DNA of 64,000 bases from Piscirickettsiaceae bacterium. Lineage in GTDB: Bacteria > Pseudomonadota > Gammaproteobacteria > Nitrosococcales > Methylophagaceae. Shown in pieces: positions 57,415-64,000 of the stretch. Each line of letters starts with the position of its first letter. Within the stretch, counting starts at the first letter, position 1. Location: positions 62,001 through 126,000 of the forward strand of contig JABSQO010000001.1 in assembly GCA_013215775.1 (NCBI GenBank), read 5' to 3'. The notes beneath the pieces are model-generated. The model saw only the letters and a program-made list of their open reading frames with translations. It had not been told where the DNA came from and did no database searches. Made by a program: the position numbers and the translations under genes.

Positions 57415-58248
57415 TTAACCGTAACGACCGGTAATGTAATCTTCTGTTTGCTTCTCTTTCGGGTTAGTGAATAACTCATCTGTTGGGCCGAATTCTATTA
57501 ACTTGCCCATGTACATAAATGCAGTGTAATCAGATACCCGTGCTGCTTGTTGCATATTATGAGTCACAATTATGATGGTGTATTTGTCTTTTAACTCATG
57601 GATCAGCTCTTCAATTTTCAACGTTGAAAGAGGATCCAGAGCCGAAGCAGGTTCGTCTAGTAATAATACTTCAGGCTCTATCGCAACTGCCCGCGCAATC
57701 ACTAAACGCTGTTGCTGTCCCCCAGACATACCCATTGCAGATTCATTTAAACGATCTTTCACCTCATCCCACAAAGCGGCACTTTTAAGTGATTTCTCAA
57801 CGACGTTATCAAGTGTTGCTCGGTCGTTAACGCCTTGAAGTCGTAAACCATAAGCTACATTTTCATAAATAGATTTTGGAAAAGGATTGGGCTTTTGAAA
57901 CACCATGCCCACTTGGCGACGTAAATCGGCAACATTAACTGATGGCGCATTGAGATCACGACCATCCAGTGACATCTGCCCGTTAATACTCACGGTATCA
58001 ATCAAATCATTCATTCGATTAAAACAGCGTAATAGCGTCGATTTACCACAACCACTCGGGCCGATAAATGCCGTTACACGATTTTTGGCAATCGTCATAT
58101 TAATACCATGTAAGGCCTGTTTATCACCATAAAACAAGTTAAAGTCTTTCACTTGTAAACAGACTGTTTCTGCCTCTAGATTCATTTTTGAACCACGCTG
58201 CATTGAGTGAATATCAATGCTTCGTGCTACTGCTTGTTGTTCTGCCAT
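57415..58248 (-). CDS. pstB: Phosphate ABC transporter ATPase PstB
   Basis: The 277-residue ABC ATPase has Walker [25 protein letters not shown] signature [14 protein letters not shown], Walker [14 protein letters not shown] and the H-loop [12 protein letters not shown]. The FNRMND and [12 protein letters not shown] segments are diagnostic of PstB. An ATG 21 codons in (MNLEAE) could be an alternative start. Lies 3 nt after pstA. Confidence 0.97.
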   Translation of the reverse strand: MAEQQAVARSIDIHSMQRGSKMNLEAETVCLQVKDFNLFYGDKQALHGINMTIAKNRVTAFIGPSGCGKSTLLRCFNRMNDLIDTVSINGQMSLDGRDLNAPSVNVADLRRQVGMVFQKPNPFPKSIYENVAYGLRLQGVNDRATLDNVVEKSLKSAALWDEVKDRLNESAMGMSGGQQQRLVIARAVAIEPEVLLLDEPASALDPLSTLKIEELIHELKDKYTIIIVTHNMQQAARVSDYTAFMYMGKLIEFGPTDELFTNPKEKQTEDYITGRYG

Positions 58249-58251
58249 TAT

Positions 58252-59922
58252 TTAACTCTCGCTTGCTTTATATGTTTCACGTAGACGATTTCGGATATGA
58301 ATCGCAACCAAATTTAATCCAATAATAATTAATACCAATAAAATTGCCGTGGCATAAACCAACGGTCTTGCCGCTTCAACGTTTGGGCTCTGGAAGCCAA
58401 CATCATAGATATGGAATCCAAGGTGCATAAACTGCCTGTCTAGATGTAGATACGGCGCTAAATTGTCCACAGCTAATGCTGGTGCAAGCTTAACCACCCC
58501 GACCATCATCAATGGTGCCACTTCACCGGCCGCACGTGCTACTGCTAAGATTAAGCCTGTCATCATTGCTGGTGCAGCCATTGGTAAGACTGTTCGCCAT
58601 AAGGTTTCAGCCTTAGTCGCACCTAATGCCAAACTGCCTTCACGAATGGCTCGTGGAATACGCGATAGACCTTCTTCTGTTGCCACAATAACCACGGGTA
58701 CCGTTAAAATTGCCAAGGTTAGTGATGCCCACATTAAACCCGGCGTACCAAATGTCGGTGAAGGTAAGCTGGCTTGGAAGAACAATTCATCAATATTGCC
58801 ACCTAAAAAATAGACAAAGAAACCTAAACCAAACACGCCATAAACAATGGAGGGCACACCTGCCAAATTATTTACGGCAATACGAATCAAACGAATGAGT
58901 GGCCCTTGTTTGGCATACTCTTTCAAATACACTGCTGCAATTACACCAAACGGTGTTACTAACACAGCCATAATCATCACCATCATAATAGTGCCGAAAA
59001 TTGCTGGAAACACACCCCCTTCGGTATTCGCCTCTCGAGGATCACTTGATACGAAATCCCATACGGCGTGACCATAAAAACCAATTTTCTCAAAAATACC
59101 CATGGCATTAGGACGGTGAATTAACACCACTTTAGCTAACGGTATTTCTACTTCATTACCATTCGATATTTTTACAATCATTCGATCACGGTTTAAGGCA
59201 GCATAGAGAATCGATAACTGTTTTTGTAGCTCGCTGTATTCAACATCAAGTTGTTGTTTTTCTGTTGCTAGCTCCGTATATTTATATGAACTTTCTGCTA
59301 CATCATTCAATTCTAATTGACGTTTATCTAATCGAATTGATTCCATACTATGATTAATCTTACCGATCACTTTGTATTCAAGATGTTTAATGTCGGCAAT
59401 CAAATCATTACTTCGAACTAAGCGTCGCTGTAACTCTTCATACCCATGATCGCCCGAAGCAACCACTTCATCTTGTTGTTTCACCTCGATTAGACGGCCA
59501 TAAAAACGACCCCATTCACGGCGTTCAATGGAGAGTAATTCTTTGGGGTAATGTGCTTCACCAAGCCACGGTTCATTAACCCAACGGAAGTCCATGCCAA
59601 AATGATCACGGTTACCCACCTTAATTAATAATCGATCGGCACTTTCTTGACCTTCAGGCAGATCAACACCAACACGTTTTAACTGTGCAGCAGGAATCGT
59701 TTCAACTTCAATCAGTTCACCGATTAATAACTGAGTTTGCTGATTAGGTTCGGTGTAACTCACTTCCATGATATCTGCAGGCCAAAAATGACTTAGACCT
59801 CGCACCGCGATCAAGCCCAATAGACCCAACACCATCACTAAGCTGATACTCACTGCACCCGCGTTGAGCCACACCCATGGAGAGCCACTCTTAACCCAAG
59901 AAGAAAATGATTGTTTAGACAT
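58252..59922 (-). CDS. pstA: Phosphate ABC transporter permease PstA, extended form
   Basis: This permease has 556 residues against about 290 in E. coli. After the first membrane helix (about 19-44) comes a periplasmic insert of some 250 residues containing a coiled coil (ELQKQLSILYAALNRD) before the usual five-helix core, with the EAA loop REGSLALGATKAETLWRTVLPMAAPAM. The core is intact, so transport should work. The long form occurs in several marine and soil proteobacteria. Starts 17 nt after pstC. Confidence 0.94.
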   Translation of the reverse strand: MSKQSFSSWVKSGSPWVWLNAGAVSISLVMVLGLLGLIAVRGLSHFWPADIMEVSYTEPNQQTQLLIGELIEVETIPAAQLKRVGVDLPEGQESADRLLIKVGNRDHFGMDFRWVNEPWLGEAHYPKELLSIERREWGRFYGRLIEVKQQDEVVASGDHGYEELQRRLVRSNDLIADIKHLEYKVIGKINHSMESIRLDKRQLELNDVAESSYKYTELATEKQQLDVEYSELQKQLSILYAALNRDRMIVKISNGNEVEIPLAKVVLIHRPNAMGIFEKIGFYGHAVWDFVSSDPREANTEGGVFPAIFGTIMMVMIMAVLVTPFGVIAAVYLKEYAKQGPLIRLIRIAVNNLAGVPSIVYGVFGLGFFVYFLGGNIDELFFQASLPSPTFGTPGLMWASLTLAILTVPVVIVATEEGLSRIPRAIREGSLALGATKAETLWRTVLPMAAPAMMTGLILAVARAAGEVAPLMMVGVVKLAPALAVDNLAPYLHLDRQFMHLGFHIYDVGFQSPNVEAARPLVYATAILLVLIIIGLNLVAIHIRNRLRETYKASES

Positions 59923-59939
59923 AGAAGACCTTCTTATTC

Positions 59940-62213
59940 CTACAAGCTACTGTATTTGTTGCGTAAACGCTGACGAACCACTTCAGCCACGGTATTAAAA
60001 ACAAAGGTTGCCATAAACAACACTAATGCCGCCAAGAACAGCACACGATAATGTGAACTGGCAACTTCGGCTTCGGGCATTTCAACAGCAATATTTGCCG
60101 ATAATGCTCGGAAACCTTCAAAGATATTAAAGTCCATAATCGGTGTATTACCCGTTGCCATTAACACAATCATCGTTTCACCTACGGCACGACCTAAACC
60201 AATCATCACCGCCGAGAAAATGCCTGGGCTTGCCGTTAAAATAACAACCCGTGTTAATGTTTGCCATGGTGTCGCCCCTAACGCTAATGAACCAATCGTC
60301 AGGTGTTTTGGCACGCCAAAGATGGCATCTTCCGTAATCGAAAAGATAGTTGGAATCACAGCAAATCCCATCACCATTCCAACCACTAAAGAGTTCCGTT
60401 GATCAAAGCCAATACCATGGTCATTCAACCACTGTGGCATATTGCTATCGAATAGCCATGCTTCAACTATTGGGCTGAGCATCATCGACACCACCCCCAC
60501 TAAAATGACCACTGGTACTAAGATCGCAGCTTCCCAACCATCAGGAATACGTTCTCGTAGGCTTGTAGGTAATCTTGTCCAACCCCATGCTGTTAACACG
60601 ATCATCACTGGGGTCATGACAAATATACTGAACACCCCAGGAAGGTTACCTTCAACAATCGGAGCCAACCATAATCCTGCTAAGAAACCCAAGATAACCG
60701 TCGGCAAGGCTTCCATAATCTCAATGGTCGGTTTAACAATTTTACGCATCCCCGGTGACATAAAATAAGCAGTATAGATTGCACCAAAAATAGCTAAGGG
60801 CATGGCAATAGCCATGGCATACATCGCTGCTTTGAATGTACCGAATGTCAGTGGCGTTAAGCTGAATTTTGGCTCAAAGTCATTACTGGCTGATGATGAC
60901 TGCCAAATGTACTCTGGTTTATCACGGCTCTCATACCAGACTTTTTCCCATAATGAATGCCACGATACATCAGGATGTTCATTATCGATGACTGATAACT
61001 TAACGTTTCCTTGTGTAGTCAAACTAATCAAACCATTGCTACGAGGAGAGATCGCCATCACAGTATGTCCACCGGCATCATTTAGCGGCTCAACCAATAA
61101 TGTACGCTCTGCTGTGGTGTGATAAATTCCCAGTTGGCCACTGGCATCTAGGGCTAAGAAACCTTTGCGAGCATATTCTGGAGAAATCGCAATAATTGGT
61201 GAGGATTGGTCAGCAAAACTTCGTACATTATGCAGTGTGTAATTATTGTCTTTATCTCGCACTGGGAACCATTGGTCCACATGTCCGTCACTACGTCCGA
61301 CTAGAATTGAAATACCACCTGTTAAAAATTCAATGGCCGTAATATCCACGTCTGATGGTACCGCTTTAATTTTTTGTACCAAGCGAGGTTTCGTAATATC
61401 CTGAATGTCATAGAAAGCAATATTGCCCGCATTATCAGCCAGATAAAGTTCCCGCTGATCAATATCCATCACTAATTGCGTTGTTTCAACTAAGGCAGGC
61501 AAGATTATTTCTGCACTGAACTGTTCGATGGTGAACTCGTCTTCATCCATAAAACTTTCTTCACGAATCAAGCTTGTTAATACCAATCGTTTGTCAGCCG
61601 TTACAGCAGCGATCGTTGTTTGCTCTTCGTTACTTTGCACAGTCAAAAATTTTAATGCTTGTCGTTGATTGTCCAACAGTAATGTTTCTTCACCCAATGG
61701 AAACTCGATTCTAGGTGTAATGGTGCGTATATCATTTGGATAGCTAATTTTATAAGCTTGCTTAAAAACTAAAGTCCGGCCATCTTCAAACCCATAAGCA
61801 AAAACACCTGTTGACGGATCACCTTTGCCAAAGCTGGCAATGACCATATCCGCTAAAGGTAATGATGGTTCAAGTATTGTTTCGCCACTGTCCGCGACAA
61901 AAAATCGTGCTTGACCCTGCATGTCTAAGCTCAAGGCCACATCATTATATTCATTCAAGGTGACATGTATTGCCGTCTTTTCTGACGAGTCATACTCTGC
62001 TGTCATTTCAATGTCTGCACCATAAAATAATGGCACCACGACATAAAGCAGATAAAAGAAAATCAATACAATGGCAAAAATAACAGCCATTCCACCTACA
62101 GCCACACCATATCTTGCCATGCGATCTTTGGTTTCACGCCATTTGCGACGACGCATCGTTATCGGTGAGTGTGCTGGTGGTAGTATGTTATTTTTTAGAG
62201 AATATTCAGTCAT
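59940..62213 (-). CDS. pstC: Phosphate ABC transporter permease PstC, extended form
   Basis: The 757-residue protein is more than twice the E. coli PstC length. Between the first membrane helix (about 30-60) and the transport core (about 470 onward) it has a periplasmic domain of about 400 residues with WD40/beta-propeller-like blades (for example ELYLADNAGNIAFYDIQ and GISILVGRSDGHVDQWF). The core carries the EAA loop IGSLALGATPWQTLTRVVILTASPGI. It pairs with the also-extended PstA. Confidence 0.94.
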   Translation of the reverse strand: MTEYSLKNNILPPAHSPITMRRRKWRETKDRMARYGVAVGGMAVIFAIVLIFFYLLYVVVPLFYGADIEMTAEYDSSEKTAIHVTLNEYNDVALSLDMQGQARFFVADSGETILEPSLPLADMVIASFGKGDPSTGVFAYGFEDGRTLVFKQAYKISYPNDIRTITPRIEFPLGEETLLLDNQRQALKFLTVQSNEEQTTIAAVTADKRLVLTSLIREESFMDEDEFTIEQFSAEIILPALVETTQLVMDIDQRELYLADNAGNIAFYDIQDITKPRLVQKIKAVPSDVDITAIEFLTGGISILVGRSDGHVDQWFPVRDKDNNYTLHNVRSFADQSSPIIAISPEYARKGFLALDASGQLGIYHTTAERTLLVEPLNDAGGHTVMAISPRSNGLISLTTQGNVKLSVIDNEHPDVSWHSLWEKVWYESRDKPEYIWQSSSASNDFEPKFSLTPLTFGTFKAAMYAMAIAMPLAIFGAIYTAYFMSPGMRKIVKPTIEIMEALPTVILGFLAGLWLAPIVEGNLPGVFSIFVMTPVMIVLTAWGWTRLPTSLRERIPDGWEAAILVPVVILVGVVSMMLSPIVEAWLFDSNMPQWLNDHGIGFDQRNSLVVGMVMGFAVIPTIFSITEDAIFGVPKHLTIGSLALGATPWQTLTRVVILTASPGIFSAVMIGLGRAVGETMIVLMATGNTPIMDFNIFEGFRALSANIAVEMPEAEVASSHYRVLFLAALVLFMATFVFNTVAEVVRQRLRNKYSSL

Positions 62214-62234
62214 AGGTTCTCAACTATTTATTAC

Positions 62235-62270
62235 AGAAAAACGCTCCACACAAAGTGCAGAGCGTTTTCT
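62235..62270 (-). terminator. Hairpin with T-run between pstS and pstC
   Basis: On the minus strand AGAAAACGCTC pairs with GAGCGTTTTTCT around a small inner CAC-TTT-GTG hairpin. It lies about 20 nt after the pstS stop. It should terminate most transcripts and so give more PstS than membrane subunits. Confidence 0.75.
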
Positions 62271-62288
62271 GATATTTACTTAAATAAC

Positions 62289-63245
62289 TTACTTAATTTT
62301 AGCTAATTCTTTTTCTGTTACCGATGCTGGCAATGGAATATAACCATCTTTAATAACAACATGTTGACCCGCTTTTGACAGAATCATTTTGATGAATTCT
62401 TGATCAAGTGGCGCTAATGGTTTGTTAGGTGCTTTATTCACATAAACGTAAAGGTAACGAGATAATGGGTATGTGCCGTTCGCTGCGTTTTCTTTAGATG
62501 CTGCGATGAAAGGCTTACCTGGCTCCTTAGTTAAAGCAATGGCTTTAACACCCGATGTTTTATAACCAATACCAGAGTAACCAATACCATTTAATGATTT
62601 AGTCACACCTTGAACAACTGAAGCTGAACCAGGTTGCTCGTTTACATTGTTTTTGTAATCACCTTTACACAATGCTTTTTTCTTAAAGTAACCATAGGTG
62701 CCAGACACTGAATTACGACCGTAGATTTGGATGCTTCCTAAATCATCAACGCCCGCTTGGCCCCAGTTAGTAATATCTTCTGCGTGGCCACATTTACGTG
62801 TTGCTGAGAAAATCGCATCCACTTGAGGAATAGATAAACCTTCGATTGGGTTATCTTTATGTACATATACCGCTAAAGCATCAATTGCCACACGAATGGG
62901 CGTTGCTTTATAACCATGTTTAGCTTCAAATGCCGCTGTTTCTTTGTCTTTCATTTTACGGCTCATAGGACCGAAGTTTGATGTACCTTCAGTCAGTGCT
63001 GGCGGAGCTGTTGAAGAACCCGCTGCTTGAATTTGGATACTAACATTAGGATATTCACGTTTGAACTCTTCAGCCCAAAGTGTCATCAAATTAGCTAATG
63101 TGTCAGAACCCACACTAGAAAGATTGCCTGAAATACCACTAACTTTTTCATAATCAGCTAAAGCTGGATCAACATCAGCGTACGTTGCTGCAGAAAAACC
63201 CATTGTTAATGCAGCGCCTAAGATTGCAAGTTTTTTTGTGAACAT
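62289..63245 (-). CDS. pstS: Phosphate-binding periplasmic protein PstS
   Basis: The high-affinity phosphate-binding protein delivers phosphate to PstCA. It has a signal peptide ([19 protein letters not shown]) and the binding segments [42 protein letters not shown] and [13 protein letters not shown]. The ORF track starts at a TTG at 63263. The ATG at 63245 gives a normal signal peptide (MFTKKLAIL). A strong tandem Pho box lies upstream. Confidence 0.95.
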   Translation of the reverse strand: MFTKKLAILGAALTMGFSAATYADVDPALADYEKVSGISGNLSSVGSDTLANLMTLWAEEFKREYPNVSIQIQAAGSSTAPPALTEGTSNFGPMSRKMKDKETAAFEAKHGYKATPIRVAIDALAVYVHKDNPIEGLSIPQVDAIFSATRKCGHAEDITNWGQAGVDDLGSIQIYGRNSVSGTYGYFKKKALCKGDYKNNVNEQPGSASVVQGVTKSLNGIGYSGIGYKTSGVKAIALTKEPGKPFIAASKENAANGTYPLSRYLYVYVNKAPNKPLAPLDQEFIKMILSKAGQHVVIKDGYIPLPASVTEKELAKIK

Positions 63246-63286
63246 TATTTGTTCATCTCCCAAGTTAAAATAAATTTATAGGGAGC

Positions 63287-63292
63287 AGTATC
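63287..63292 (-). promoter_or_regulatory. -10 box of the pstS promoter
   Basis: GATACT on the minus strand begins 10 nt after the last Pho half-site. This is the spacing seen in PhoB-activated promoters, where the Pho box replaces the -35 element. Confidence 0.6.
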
Positions 63293-63302
63293 ACGTCGGA
63301 AT

Positions 63303-63342
63303 ATGACAAGGATGTGAAAGAAATATGACAATTCGATGACAA
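63303..63342 (-). promoter_or_regulatory. Tandem Pho box upstream of pstS
   Basis: On the minus strand four 7-bp half-sites are spaced at 11 bp: TTGTCAT (63336-63342), TTGTCAT (63325-63331), CTTTCAC (63314-63320) and TTGTCAT (63303-63309). Three match the PhoB consensus CTGTCAT at six of seven positions, the third unit at five. This would bind two PhoB dimers. Confidence 0.9.
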
Positions 63343-63372
63343 TGGAATTGTTGGGTACTTTAGGTAAAGAAT

Positions 63373-64000
63373 TTAGTCTTCTATTTCAACAACACGCGTT
63401 AAGGGAAAGTTGCAAATAAACTGTGAGCCAACACCTAGTTCACTACTAATTTTAAGATCAGCCTCATGCCTCTGTAAAACATGCTTAACAATGGCTAAGC
63501 CTAATCCTGTGCCACCCGCCTCTTGGGAGCGACCACTGTCTACTCGATAAAAGCGTTCGGTTAATCGTTCAAGATGATGTTCGGCAATGCCTTCACCATT
63601 ATCATGTATTTCAATATGGGCACCGCCACTATCAACGAACCAGCGGACAATGATTTTGCTATTGGCGGGAGTATATTTAATAGCATTAAAAACTAAATTT
63701 GATACCACACTCCGCAGCTCGCCCACATCCGCTAGTAAACCCTGTGCAGTCAAAATATCAAGTTCAATCTCATGTGAGTGATACTGTTCTAATTTTTTCG
63801 CATCTTCAACGACTGAGGCTAATAATACCGAGATATCTATTGGCTCATAAGTTAATGATTTTTCACCTGTTTCCAATTGTGACAATGCCAATAGATCGGT
63901 AATCATCATATGCATTCGCTCTGTTTGTTGCTGCATAACGGGCAGTGCAGATCTCCATTGCTCAGAAGGGCTATCCTCGTTGAAGGTTTCTAAATAACCA
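63373..64000 (-). CDS. phoR: Phosphate regulon sensor kinase PhoR, C-terminal part
   Basis: The frame is open through the right edge of the window. The ORF track lists only the part from an internal ATG at 63936, but codons upstream to 64000 read GYLETFNEDSPSEQW without a stop, matching the region just after the PhoR H-box. The visible part has the end of the dimerisation domain (MHMMITDLLALSQLETGE) and a full HATPase_c: N-box NLVFNAIKYTP, G1 IHDNGEGI, F/G2 FYRVDSGRSQEAGGTGLGLAIVKHVL. The phospho-accepting histidine lies outside. pstS follows directly. Confidence 0.93.
   Translation of the reverse strand, partial: GYLETFNEDSPSEQWRSALPVMQQQTERMHMMITDLLALSQLETGEKSLTYEPIDISVLLASVVEDAKKLEQYHSHEIELDILTAQGLLADVGELRSVVSNLVFNAIKYTPANSKIIVRWFVDSGGAHIEIHDNGEGIAEHHLERLTERFYRVDSGRSQEAGGTGLGLAIVKHVLQRHEADLKISSELGVGSQFICNFPLTRVVEIED

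Noticed and set aside
58463-58813. 116-aa plus-strand ORF inside pstA
   Set aside because: It is the antisense shadow of the conserved permease core; its composition reflects the complementary frame.
1-64000. CRISPR arrays, insertion sequences, prophage, tRNA or rRNA genes
   Set aside because: I looked for regularly spaced repeats, transposase and integrase motifs and cloverleaf-like or rRNA-like stretches and found none.

Overview
The window comes from a low-GC (roughly 40% by eye) gammaproteobacterium that grows on one-carbon compounds. The evidence is a tetrahydromethanopterin-type formaldehyde oxidation cluster (mch, orf5, orf7, fae and several cofactor biosynthesis genes) inside an otherwise ordinary gammaproteobacterial gene order (pilMNOPQ-aroK-aroB-damX, miaB-phoH-ybeY-corC-lnt, pilGHIJ-chpA). 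A marine methylotroph of the Methylophaga type fits best. This is an inference from gene content, not a database match. I see no insertion sequences, prophage, CRISPR array, rRNA or tRNA.

Layout. 1-5 kb: tail of a HAD phosphatase, gatB, a DUF1097 membrane protein, a FIST sensor protein and a glutamate-cysteine ligase. 5.2-14 kb: a chemosensory operon controlling type IV pili (pilG, pilH, pilI, pilJ, chpA, chpC). It lacks the methyltransferase and methylesterase genes, and its PilJ has no periplasmic sensor domain. 14-17.2 kb: slt and cca. 17.2-26.7 kb: the C1 island. mch, orf5, orf7 and fae serve formaldehyde oxidation on tetrahydromethanopterin. Downstream are a HisA-like enzyme, an ATP-grasp ligase, an MfnF-like protein, pabB, an MfnE-like kinase and a PLP decarboxylase, which together look like a methylofuran and pterin cofactor module.

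26.6-39.1 kb: damX-like gene, aroB, aroK and the pilus assembly genes pilQPONM on the minus strand, then divergent mrcA, an M48 protease lipoprotein and rpmE. 39.2-49 kb: a methyltransferase, trkH, lnt, corC, ybeY, phoH and miaB on the minus strand, then radC, a cytochrome b and thyA. 48.9-53.5 kb: a small accessory-looking group made of a sigma54-activator-like regulator without the GAFTGA motif, a SafE/DsbD_2-like membrane protein with a histidine-rich tail, a divergent TonB receptor with methionine clusters, and a secreted protein of unknown function. I propose metal (perhaps copper) acquisition for this group.

53.5-64 kb: the phosphate regulon, with ppx, an OprO/P-type porin, phoU, pstB, pstA, pstC, pstS and the 3' part of phoR. 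Tandem Pho-box half-sites at 11-bp spacing lie upstream of pstS, and weaker ones lie upstream of the porin.

The most interesting parts are the C1 cofactor island (a decarboxylase that could set a tyramine-type methylofuran, and an apparently active HisA paralogue), the sensor-less PilJ with a repeat-bearing ChpA, and the metal-uptake-like group with an atypical regulator.
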